A DNA stretch of 64,000 nt, taken from NCBI GenBank assembly GCA_963855995.1, contig OY979731.1:372001-436000 (forward strand), in the 5' to 3' direction. The notes under the pieces are model-generated. The model was not told where the DNA came from. It saw only the letters and a list, made by a program, of their open reading frames with translations, and did not search any database. The stretch comes from Muricea muricata (taxonomy: Eukaryota; Cnidaria; Anthozoa; Malacalcyonacea; Plexauridae). Shown one piece after another: positions 1 to 10,294 of this stretch; the first letter of the stretch is position 1; the number at the start of each line of letters is the position of its first letter. Made by a program: the position numbers and the translations under genes.

Positions 1-128
1 GATTATCATAGCATTGCATGCTAGGCTAGTTTTTGTCGAAGATAGTATCAACAAGATACAATATGATTGTAATGCTGCTCTCTGTATCTTTTATCTTTGG
101 GGCTCAAGCGATGTATTTTTACTTTCAG

Positions 129-3100
129 GAAACGTTAAAGAAAGCTCTGACTGCCTCACTTCGGTTATCTTTGACAAGTGATATCCGCATTGAACCAACA
201 CAAGCGTCCATATTTAATCATCCATTGAACAAGGTTTGAACATGTTCTTGAAATACATAGCATTTCAGACTAGATAAAAATTGCGTTAAGCTGATGTTAC
301 ACGAGACGATTTGCAACGACGATTTTTAGCGATACGCTGATGCGCGAAAAATTGATACGTGTAACAGGTCAAGAAAAACGATTTTCGGATATGGCAACGC
401 GTTGCGAGTTTTTGATCCAGCTTCAAAAACTCGCAACGCAGAATGACGAATTTTCAGCAAGTTGATTCGTGTAACAGGTTCGTCGTCGATTTTTCGCCCA
501 ACGCCTTCCCAGAATGCAATGCTAGACGTCATTGGACGTAAACAACCAAGATATCGGGTGAATTCGCTAAAAATCGCTAAAAATTGACCTGTGTAACATG
601 GTGATGTCGAAGTAGCGTTGCGCGAATGACAACACGTATCGCTAAAAATCGTCGTTGCAAATCGTCTCGTGTAACATCAGCTTAATGTTGGTTTTGAACT
701 GTCTTTCAATGTTTGTAGTTCCCTTGAAGTGACTTCATCTTCGATATCTTTAGGTTCATCTTAGTATTTATGGAGGATCGGGAAGATTTCTGGTCAAAGG
801 AAGCGACGATGATATCGCTGATGTATCTGCCACTAAATCTATTGTAAAAGTAAGCTATTAAACAATCACTGTACTCTACAGGTCAATGATATTGTACCAT
901 AATATCAGTAATAATTTGTTGAAGACAATTCTGTCGGAACTTGTCTAGAGGCGTGTTGCAAGCTTATTGTTAGAACTTATCGAATCTGCAAATAACGGAT
1001 CTGGGGCTGGTTGTTCGAAGCCCGTTTAGCGTAAACGGTGGATACGTCAAAATTAACACTCTTACGTCACTCGTTAAACAGTTAGCTTAAATATTTTGCA
1101 GTAAATATGTAAGCATAATCATTCTATTTAGGTTCAAAACTTTTAGTTTGGTTGTTGAATGAATCTATAAACTTGGTTTCTATTTTGAGCTCAACCACCG
1201 TTTAAGCTAAACGGGCTTCGAACAGCCGGCCCCTGCAAGTTAAGTCTGTTTGTTGCAAAATGATGAAATTGACAAATTTATCGGACTTCGTTAACAAGTT
1301 GCGGCTAACTTGTAACATGTCTGTGACCTGATTTTACCTAACCTAGCAAAATATTTTTTGTCGTGTTTCTAACCTGATTTGTTTTCTTTTCAGGTAACTC
1401 CCAAGATAACAGGTGTTCTAACAGTCACTGTGTATGATCAGTGTTTAGACTCTCCTAACCATGCCACGGCGAACATTCGGATCTCTGATATTGATAGCAT
1501 TCACGTGACTGTTGTAGATAAGGTGGGGTGATGTTCGTGACTGTTGTGGATAAGGGGGGGGGGGTAATGTTCATAGAATTTTAAATATCGATTATGACCT
1601 AACATCTGTGCTTGTCGTTTATAGGTCGAACTTGGTCATGTGATAAACTGTACTGTGATGGTATTGGATGAGCTTGATAAGCCGCTATTAGTTAGTCAAC
1701 TGGAACTTCTGAATTTAACGCCCAGATTGTCCCGTGATCTTTTAAACATCAAGTAAGTTCTTTAGCAATTCCATATGTAGTTACTAATATATACTTAATA
1801 TGCAAGAGCATATACACGTCTCTGAACAGCATATACACGACGCTGAAGAGCATATACACGACGTTTCAAATATAATAGGTTACATAAGCAGTATAAATTT
1901 AGTTTTTAACGGCAAACTTTCGATTGGCCGCACTAGCTCAGTGGTTTAGGTCGGGCGCTTTAGCCCTGTTTGTTTCGGGTTCGAGCCCGGTTACGTGCTT
2001 TTCTTTCATGCTTTTTTTTCTTCTTAACACACGAATACTTTTTTTTCTTATATTCTTATATTTTTTCTCAATTTTAAAATGGTTATTCTCCCTCACTGGA
2101 ACTGTATCTACTTCACCAAATTTAGCTAAAGCGCGAGCCCGAAGGGCGAGTAAGGCTGAGCCTCTCTCTGCATGCGCCATGTTGTTATTTTCGAGCGTTA
2201 TGTATATTCTCTTCAGCGTCGTGTATATGCTCTTGCATATTGTGCAATCGCTTACCTTATATGGAATACGTACTATAAGTGCCTATCAGTGATTCATTTG
2301 GGGCCGGTTGTTCATACATAGCTGGGTTTCAAGGCTCTTTATTTCTAGGTTTTTAGGCTCTGTATTTCTTATTTCAAATGGTCAGTAACACAAGTACTAT
2401 TGATCCAAACAAGGTTTCTGAAGAAGTACTATATTTCCAATAGAAAATTGCTGGGAAATTTCGTTTGGGGTGAATTTAACGGACTTTTGAACAACCAGCC
2501 CCTGCATGGGTTTCAGTCATTGTTAGAAAATTCATTTCTTGGTTAGACTCGTGACTAACTTCAAGTAAGGGGTTAGTCAACGCTCTGTCCGTATATCAGA
2601 ACCATCCTCAGAGATATGAAAAACTGGATTATATTAATCTGACACTGCAGCGAACAACGAAAAACAGAAATAGAATTGAAACACTGCGCGTCCTCAAAGA
2701 CAGTTAGTGTTAAGTCGTCACGAAAATATTTCGTGCACTTAAATTGGATAAGACTCGCTACCAATCCAAGTTGACTTGATAGCTCAATTAAGCCGAAAAT
2801 GCGAGTTCGAATCCCGCTCGAGACAACGAATTTTTCGTTGTTCTCTGCTGTGTCAGATTAATATGAATCTAGCTCTGTCCATAGTCGTGGGTTTTTTCGG
2901 GTTACTCGTGTTTCGTACACTGTAAAAAATTCGCTAACCCTCGAGGAACCGGAAAGCTTGTTTCACCCGTAATTTAGTTGTAGATCTGTGCGAATTAAAC
3001 TTGGTGTTTTTTTTTGTTCATTAAACTTGGTGTTTTTTTTTGTTCATACAGACCGAGCCCAAGAAGAGGACTGGACAATGCTTTGTACAACTTGCGCGGC

Positions 3101-6100
3101 GTCGCGATTGGTAACACAATTCTAACCTACACTGCCCAACCTAGCAACAAAGCTCAGATCACGAGTGAACCAAAACATATCCAGGTATTCCCACCATTGA
3201 GGTTGGATCCTAGGTACATAATCTTGATTCCTCGCGCGACGTTCCAACTCAAAGCGACAGGAGGCCCATACCCGCAAGTCACAACATTGTTCAATATCCA
3301 AAACGAAACCGTAGCATCCGTGGATAGTGTTGGCCTTATCACAGCCCGAGTTCCAGGAAAGTCGACTGTCACTGGTGCTGTTGAAGCCACGGATCCACAA
3401 TCTGGTCATACCATTGTTTTCTCAAAAGTAAGTATTTATTTAATGATCAATTTGAAGTTGTGTCTCTTTGTACCAGTAGCCGAGACATTACTTGATTCTG
3501 TCTAAATTTCATTCAATTCATTTCAGGATCATGTAATTGTTGAAGTGTTGAGTCTTACTGGAGTCAAAATCATCACTCCTTCAACCAACCTTGTCACAGA
3601 GACGGAGGTAAGAAGTATTGATGTATTTAATCATCTTTTGTAGTAATCTTTGTCCCAGTTCAACATGACACGTTGATATTTCTACTGATATTCCTTTCTA
3701 ACGAAATTTAACCGTTTTAGATTGGACTAAGAGCTGTTGGCTTGAATGACGAGTCTCCATTTAGTTTTGCCAATGCTGTTCCTGGTCTAGAATTTCACTG
3801 GACATCTAGCAATATCGACGTTTGTAAACTTAAATCTGTTTATGACAAGGTAATGCGTTAGGTTTCAGATAAGAAATCTTGTCATAGAAGTTTTTCATCT
3901 TGAAAAGTAACTTTCTGACTTCAACCGTAACACGATTAGTTTTCATATTCTAGAGTGGCATCACAATCGACTCCGAAAAAGCATTCCGTGTTGTACTATC
4001 TTGTAATCATCCTGGAGAAGTAGTTATCAAACTACAAGCTGTCATCGCAGATCCAGCTTACGAACAGGCCATCCCACATGCTGATCTGTATGACGATGTG
4101 AGAATACAGGTAAATATCTTAGGTTGTTCAGAGTCATCACAAATATGATTGTGCTTTACGAATATAAGCGAGGAAAAAAGGATTTTATTTGTTGTGACCC
4201 AGTTGGCAATGTCAATTAAAACATTTTGTATGCTTGTAGGTCTTTGAGAAATTACGTTTGACTCACCCACGTGATGGTCAGCTGTTGTTGCCGCATGACG
4301 TGAATGCCAGAATAAGAACGAATAGGTGAGTTAGTTAAAGCTGGACGTTTAGTTTAGGTTTCCTGCTGAAGTAAGACTTGATCAATAAGAGATGATCCTT
4401 ACTAGACCTCTGGGAAGAACAGTTTAGAACTGAGAGAGCTATCCAGTATAAATAAAGTTAGTTTAGTTTAGGTTTCCTGCTGAAGTAACACTGGATCAAT
4501 AAGAGATGATCCTTACTGGACCTCAACGAAAAACAGTTTAGAACTGAAATAGTTTAGTTTAGTTTTCCTTCTGCAGTAACACTGGAATAAGAGGTGATCC
4601 AAAGCGTTGCTGAAATATGAAGATGTAGATTAGAACTTTTACTTTCGTGTTTAGGGATGGTGGAAGACTGAGTTACAGTATCATGGATGTTTGTCCTCAA
4701 TCCCCACAAGGTGTCTCACGGTCGTTGCTTACAATTGACAACCGTGGACATCTTCAGACTGGTATGATCTCAGGGACTGCTGGGATACTTGTGACGTCAC
4801 GAGAAGACTTTGGTGTCAATCAAACTGTTGTTGTACATGTTGAAGTAAGTTTGAGGTGTATTTCATATTTTGTAGTCGCTCATGCTTCTACAACGAAATA
4901 AAATGTCTTCTTAAACGAGTTATGCTACCTGAGGAGAAACATAATTAAAGATAGTTCATTTAACGACATGTGCGATTAGATGCAGTAGTGTAAATTGCAG
5001 TGTTCAACTTTGTAGCTGTGATTGGTTTTACAGGTAAAGTCAGTGTCGTCCATTTCAATAACGCCTCAATCTGCAATACACACTGTCTCGCACAAACTTC
5101 ATGCATTCCCGGTTGGAATGAGTGCAATATTCTCAGTATTTCTTCATGATAATATTGGAAGAAAGTTTGACTCAGGAAACGTACCACTCAAACACAGGTT
5201 AAACAGGTAAGACATTAATACTTTGTAGAATTTTAATTGGAAATCACTGTCTCGCTTGTCTTACAAACTTTCACTATTCTGGTTTTGTTTTTTTATCAGA
5301 TTTGACTCAATCCACGTTACTCAAGGGCCTGATAATGGAACGTATTCCATCAGAGCTCATAACAATGGTGAAGCTATTTTGAATGTAAGAATATTTAAAC
5401 TAGTTTCTTATATACACTGGATAGCTCTATCAGTTCTGAACTGTTCTTTCCAGAGGTTCAGTAAGGATAGTCTTGTATTGATTCAGTGCTACTACAGGAG
5501 GAAACCTAAACTAAACTAAAGACACAGGATAGCTCTATCAGTTCTAAACTGTTCTTCCTGGAGGTTCAGTAAGGATCATCTCTTATTGATCCAGTGTTAC
5601 TACAGGAGGAAACCTAAACTAAACTAACTTTATTTATACTGGATAGCTCTATCAGTTCTAAACTGTTCTTCCTAGAGGTTCAGTAAGGATAATCTTTTAT
5701 TGATCCAGTGCTACTACAGGAGGAAACCTAAACTAAACTAACTTTATTTATACTGGATAGCTCTATCAGTTCTAAACTGTTCTTCCTAGAGGTTCAGTAA
5801 GGATAATCTCTTGTTGATCCAGTGCTACTACAGGAGGAAACCTAAACTAAACTAACTTTATTTACACTGCATGGCTCTATCAGTTTTAAACTGTTCTCAT
5901 TCATATACGGGGAGCTCTATTTATTAGTTCGACTTGAACGTAATTGCTGTAATTTCGCAAATGTTTATCTAGGTATGGCTCGTGTCGTCCTCTCATATCG
6001 CAGATTTTGTTCATTTGAGAGCCACGCAAGCTATAGTGCCTTTTAGACCAACGTATTTTCTCGGAGAGATGATTTGTTTCAAAGAGACGGTGATAGGAGA

Positions 6101-7807
6101 CGAAGGTACGTGATATTTATCATCATCGCTAGTGTGCAAGTTGAGTTTAAATTTTGATGATCTCTTTCTTGTAGATAACGGACTATGGTGGACATCTAAG
6201 GACAATATACTAAGCATCAACCCTTATACTGGAGTTGCTATAGCAGCCAATAGCGGCAATACTTTGGTGTATTACAATGCTTCGCTATCTCTTCCAACCT
6301 ATGTTGAAGCAAAAGTGACTTCTGTCAATGAAGTGAACGTTGTTGATCCAGACAAGGTGATCATATCGAACAGTCCGGGCTCAGGTGTCAATGGAAGTTA
6401 TGTCGTTCACGTAAACTTTGCTAAGCAAAGGACAACACCTCTACCTGGCTGCGAATATCCAGTTGTTCAAAATACCCCGTCAGCTTCTCGACTAGTGTTT
6501 CCATTCAGCTGTGTGTTATCTTCTGAAAATTCTGATGGTCTAAGTATGGACAAAGTATTTCATGTTGAAGCAGGATACGATAACGGAAAGAGTGCTTGTT
6601 TTATATTCCCGAAAGAATTAGCTTCTGTTGATGCTGGACGCTTGTCAAGCTCTCGTCTTAATCTGGTATTAATTGTGACATTACGAGATGCCAGCAAGGG
6701 AACAGAGATCAGTTCTGGTTTGGTGGATTTGGTATTCGTCCCTTCGTTTGTGTTGGAAAAAAATGACGTGAAGTTGAGTGATAATGTGGACAGCGCATCT
6801 GTGGAGGTTTATGGAACGGACGAGATGTTGCAAAGCTTAGAGGTACGTGTGCAATACTCTCGTGCAACTCTTGTTGTTGAGCGAGACGCGAGAGTCTCGT
6901 AAAAATGCTCGCTTCTTAACTCTCATCAACTCTCATGCAACTCTTGTTCTCGTTTGATCAGGACATGGGAGTTGAGAAAACTCTCATACAAACTGTCGCT
7001 TGTCAACTCTCATCAACTCTCATGGAACTCTTGTTCTCGTTTGACCAGGACAAGAGAGTTGAGAAAACTCTCATACAAACTCTCGCTTGTCAACTCTCAT
7101 CAACTCTCATGCAACTCTTGTTCTCGTTTGACCAGGACAAGAGAGTTGAGAAAACTCTCATACAAACTCTCGCTTGTTAACTCTCATCAACTCTCATGCA
7201 ACTCTTGTTCTCGTTTGACAGGGATCTCTCATTCAAGTATTATCAATATTTTCTTGCTAATTTTGTATTGTTTCAGGTCAGTTCCCAATCATCATCTGTA
7301 CGTGTTAACCTGCATCAGGAGTCCGAGAGCGCCTTTGTCGACATCTCATTGCCAGACACTAGTATTGCATCATTCAGTGACATCATTGTGGAGATCAAAA
7401 GTCGCTTGACATCACAAGTCGCGAGAATCATTGTCTCGTACCAATCTACACGACAACCAATCTCCGCGCAGTTCAACACAGTCGACCAGTGTCCTACTTC
7501 AGATTCTGCAAAGGAGGGCACAGACGTTTTCTCAGGATCATTATTTTCGATCATTTTTTTCACTATTTTTGTTATCGTTTTTCTGTTATGCCGAACACCT
7601 CGTAGGCCCAGATCTAGTCCACATCCTGGGGTGTCACCTTATGCTCATCAAAGTCCCTACCCAAATGATAGCCGAAATACGCAGACATTTTCAACTCCCT
7701 ACACTCGTAGTGATGTCGGAACTAGTAGGGGGAGGCAGTCGCCGGTATTGGCCCGCCGTCACACCCCCGGATCATCGCCCAGAGGGCTATTTAGTGTGAC
7801 ACAATGA
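129..7807 (+). CDS. NUP210: Nuclear pore membrane glycoprotein 210 (C-terminal part, 15 exons)
   Basis: gp210 is a single-pass membrane glycoprotein of the nuclear pore, with a large lumenal part and a short tail facing the pore. Exons read from GT-AG sites with consistent phase: 129-233, 754-849, 1394-1522, 1625-1752, 3052-3427, 3527-3607, 3721-3849, 3954-4109, 4240-4325, 4655-4844, 5034-5206, 5300-5384, 5973-6105, 6175-6842, 7277-7807. Together they encode 1,021 residues, roughly the C-terminal half of the family length. Earlier exons lie left of the window. Exon 7277-7807 holds one hydrophobic segment (LFSIIFFTIFVIVFLLC) followed by a 71-residue Arg/Ser/Pro-rich tail ending at TGA 7805-7807, the expected gp210 layout. 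The 3052-3427 exon looks like a bacterial Ig-like (BIG2-type) repeat (PGKSTVTG motif). Several introns carry MITEs and minisatellites. No frameshift was seen. Confidence 0.9.
286..685. mobile_element. MITE with TTAA target duplication in a NUP210 intron
   Basis: An inverted terminal repeat of about 50 bp begins GCTGATGTTACACGAGACGA at 290 and is mirrored at about 633-681. The element is bracketed by TTAA at 286-289 and 682-685. The TTAA duplication is typical of piggyBac-type transposition. There is no coding sequence, and the interior repeats 'GTGTAACA' and 'CGCTAAAAATCG' motifs several times. It sits wholly inside the intron between the exons at 129-233 and 754-849. Confidence 0.8.
1003..1233. 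mobile_element. MITE, GGGGCYGGTTGTTCGAA terminal-repeat family
   Basis: Inverted ends of about 40 bp (GGGGCTGGTTGTTCGAAGCC at 1003, mirrored to 1233) surround an AT-rich core in a NUP210 intron. Related elements with the same tips occur at 2300-2502 and 48129-48370. No open frame is present. Confidence 0.75.
1796..2243. repeat. Inverted short tandem repeats bracketing a tRNA-like SINE head
   Basis: Three copies of a roughly 22-bp unit (GAGCATATACACGACGCT) lie at 1805-1863. Inverted copies lie at 2203-2240, and the outer ends mirror each other (TGCAAGAGCATATACACG). Between them sits a tRNA-like sequence and an A/T-rich tail. It lies in the NUP210 intron before exon 3052. Confidence 0.6.
1926..1998 (+). 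repeat. tRNA-like sequence (SINE head or tRNA pseudogene)
   Basis: A good RNA polymerase III A box (TAGCTCAGTGG, 1934-1944) and B box (GGTTCGAGCCC, 1978-1988) are present. The T stem is perfect (CGGG/CCCG), but the D and anticodon arms are irregular and the acceptor stem is poor. This suits a tRNA-derived SINE head better than a working tRNA. Confidence 0.6.
2300..2502. mobile_element. MITE, same GGGGCCGGTTGTTC tip family
   Basis: Inverted tips of about 16 bp (GGGGCCGGTTGTTC at 2300, GAACAACCAGCCCC to 2502) flank non-coding sequence in a NUP210 intron. The similarity to the element at 1003-1233 is confined to the ends. Confidence 0.55.
2573..2935. repeat. SINE-like sequence with tRNA-like boxes and conserved tail motif
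   Basis: A-box-like (2778-2792) and B-box (GAGTTCGAATCCCGC, 2803-2817) motifs are followed by a tail with GTCGTGGGTTTTTTCGGGTT. The preceding 2573-2760 contains a partial inverted copy (GTCAACGCTCTGTCCG, TTAATCTGACAC). The tail motif recurs at 21.5, 24.1, 29.3, 37.2, 46.6 and 53.0 kb. A widely conserved eumetazoan SINE domain (Nin-DC type) is one possible identity; I could not compare it with a reference. Confidence 0.5.
4330..4640 (+). repeat. ~110-bp intronic repeat (three degenerate units)
   Basis: Units of the pattern GTTTAGTTTAGGTTTCCTGC, GATCAATAAGAGATGATCC, CTGATAGAGCTATCCAGTAT fill the intron between the NUP210 exons 4240-4325 and 4655-4844. Other clusters lie at 5400-5900, 22340-22585, 23325-23560, 24510-24830 and 31715-32330. 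Confidence 0.75.
5400..5900 (-). repeat. ~110-bp intronic repeat, tandem cluster of about four units
   Basis: The same family as at 4330-4640, in the opposite orientation. GAGGTTCAGTAAGGAT-type landmarks fall at about 5453, 5561, 5675 and 5789, so the period is 108-114 bp. It lies inside the NUP210 intron 5385-5972. Confidence 0.8.
6848..7230 (+). repeat. 87-bp tandem repeat in the last NUP210 intron
   Basis: About four copies of a CT-rich unit (AACTCTCATCAACTCTCATG, then CTTGTTCTCGTTTGACCAGG). The 87-bp unit is a multiple of three, which leaves two forward frames open, but the tract lies between a donor at 6843 and an acceptor at 7276 and is intronic. A related, inverted copy lies at 27780-27945. 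Confidence 0.8.
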
Positions 7808-8874
7808 TAGACAAGAACGATGAGTAGAATTATACAATTTTTTTTGTAGTATGTTTTACATTCACGAGTGTTTAGAGTATTTGTATATACATGTACTTGG
7901 TGATAGAGTATTTGATGTGCTTGAGTTACCAAGTTCTATTTTTTGTAATAGAGAGCTCATGATTTTGCACAGACATGACAGAGCTATTTCGTTATTTACT
8001 CCTGAATGTGGAGTTTTGTCCAATTACATGTGCCATTGTCGATTCTTGCAAAACACTGAAAGTAAGTATTTTGTCAGATTTGTGGACTACTTGTCATCAT
8101 GCATCAACAGAGTCTCTCTAACCACAAAATGCTAGGCTTCATATTTAAAACCATTAGTGTATATTTTTCATTCATTATATTCATTTGTAAAACTTACGAT
8201 ACAGAAAACACCTCCCAAGAATGTAATATTGTCTTTAGTTAGGATAACGCCTCTGGGTCCATACTCTTGAGCAAATTACAGAGGGTAGGACATCACGGAA
8301 TTGTCAAGGTAAGTTATTCCAGAATGTTAAATCATTGCCTTGTTTTGTGATCTTGTGCTACATTATTTACTTTAAAACATTTGAATCACGAAACAAGGCT
8401 ATACCTAAGATTATGTGCTTTCAGAAAGGCTGTATTATTATTGTTCATTAAATACCCCTTTATGTAGACATTTGACTTGGTAAAAATCTCTTCACTCACA
8501 AGAAACCACCAACAATAAAGAATGCTACACCATTTGCAATCTGAACCATGACCGTTCACAGCGTTTGGCTGCCGAAACGTCATGGTTTGTAATTACACCG
8601 ATAATTCCTCATCATTGTGATATTTTTTTATCATAGATAGATAGATAGAATTCTATTTCAACAGGGTAGCCCCTTCAGTGTAACAACACTGGTATCAATG
8701 GTGCCCTAATTCACCACCTGTCTTACTAAATTGAATTATTCTTGTTAATCACAATATCCAACAACAATCTTCACCTATTTGGGTGGGCAAACATCAACAA
8801 TTGTCATTACAAAACAGGATGTTTATGCACCCAAACATCAACAGAGATAAATGTAAAACAAAGCATTTGATTGG
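7808..8874. other. NUP210 3' flank and convergent intergenic DNA
   Basis: The start presumably holds the NUP210 3' UTR. No strong poly(A) signal was seen close to the stop. A short GATA microsatellite lies at 8633-8648. No coding exon could be supported. NUP210 and PPP1R2 converge here. Confidence 0.5.
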
Positions 8875-10294
8875 TCAGGGTTCACAGATTGCAAACGGTA
8901 GTGGTAAAGTATTAGCCACATCATGATTCCTGTAATAAAATAACAATTCAATGTTATTACTATTTATTGTGCTACTCTGAAAAACAGAATAAACAGATGC
9001 TAACATGGAGTTAATGGTTTCAAAGACACACAAGTATAACTAACCTTTGTATTATTACCATCATCTTCTAATTCTGCCAGTTCTTTTTCAATTAATTCTC
9101 TTGCAAGTTTCACGTTTCCATATTCATTGTAATGATGTTTTCGCTTCTGTTTAAATGCCTTTTTTGTTTCTACAATATAATGGACGAACATTCAATTACT
9201 TCTGTCAGTTGTAACTCACAGCAACACTGGATACATATCATATGTAAACCATTGATTACCTTTTTGTTCAGGTGACATATCTTCATCGGAGCTGCTTGAT
9301 TCATCTTCATTTGGACTTCTGCAGCCTTCTGCTGGAACACCTTTCATTCTGAAGCATTCAGTGACAAGAAAGTAAGGGACTGAACTATCTCTGGGGGCAT
9401 ACCAGCCAGTTTTGATTGGTAAAAACTGAGTTTATCACAAACAACACTTATAAATTGGTAAGTGTGAGTGCATTTATCAAAAGAATTGGAAAATGTAAAA
9501 CGTTTACTTTTCTGCAAGCTGTTGTGGATCAAGTTGTTCCCCACATTCAGTGTCCGAACCTTCGTTACGATAATTGTACGGTGTGGGTGGTTCATTTATC
9601 TTCATGTGACCATAATCTTTGTCTGCAGGATGGTATGTTTGCATAATGTTCATCTCGTCCCAATGAACTTCAACCCTAAAGAACCAGTTAAGGTAAGATT
9701 TTGAAATTCTTCATTGCAGTAACAAACTGATGACAAGAGGACCACTGTAACAAGGTAAAATTAAATTTCCTTTGAAGTTGTTCACAAAATTTGAACATAT
9801 TTCTTCAGTAAGTTGTGTCGAAATCGATGGTAGTTTGAGGCCCCGAAGTTGTAAAGTAAACAGAGGTGTAGAAATACAGAAACTTAAACAGTGAGTTAAA
9901 TTTTAGCCCAGGGTTAGTGCTAACCCAGCTTTGAACAACTGGCCCCTGAATTGAAGTTGTCAAATCAAGATTTAACATCAAGATTAAATGTTGCGTATTG
10001 AAATTCATAATTTAATTTAATAAAAAAAATGCTACATTTACAGAAGCTGTCAGTCTTCAAATTCCAAACGGACATTGCAAGTTCCATCTTATGCTAGTTG
10101 ATACTGAAGATGCAGTCGTATTAAAATGATTAAAATAGCTAGGTCAATTACATCAAATCTCTTCATACATCTACCACAAAAACAGGCATATGTGAGTATG
10201 ACAATGCTTACCTGTCATGGTCGTCAAAAGATGTAGTTTGTTTTAAAATCCCTTTTGGTTTTTCTCCTGTGGAAGTCTTGCGCGACGCCATCAT
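8875..10294 (-). CDS. PPP1R2: Protein phosphatase inhibitor 2 (five exons, complete)
   Basis: Inhibitor-2 binds and regulates the catalytic subunit of protein phosphatase 1. Exons on the minus strand: 10212-10294, 9508-9675, 9260-9348, 9045-9169 and probably 8875-8976. All have GT-AG borders and matching phases, giving about 188 residues (family about 200). The family landmarks are in order: KGILK near residue 15, WDEMNI then [10 protein letters not shown] with [11 protein letters not shown], an acidic Ser/Asp/Glu stretch ([15 protein letters not shown]), and the RKHHYNE helix motif followed by [14 protein letters not shown]. The start is the first of two adjacent ATG codons. The last exon has no recognisable motif and is the weakest part. 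The gene converges with NUP210. Confidence 0.88.
9890..9956. repeat. Solo end of a GGGGCCAGTTGTTC-tip MITE
   Basis: Minus-strand sequence CAGGGGCCAGTTGTTCAAAG with an adjacent short hairpin (GGGTTAGTGCTAACCC) resembles the tips of the elements at 1003, 2300 and 48129, without a clear partner end. It lies in PPP1R2 intron 1. Confidence 0.4.

Noticed and set aside
1926-1998. Functional tRNA gene
   Set aside because: A and B boxes are good, but the acceptor and anticodon stems do not form properly.
1938-2180. 80-codon frame opposite the tRNA-like sequence
   Set aside because: Typical shadow of a tRNA-like SINE; no independent coding signal.
8200-8320. Minus-strand open stretch reading AQEYGPRGVILTKDN
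   Set aside because: Short, without a start or convincing splice sites on that strand. On the plus strand, the apparent AG...GT borders enclose stops in all frames.
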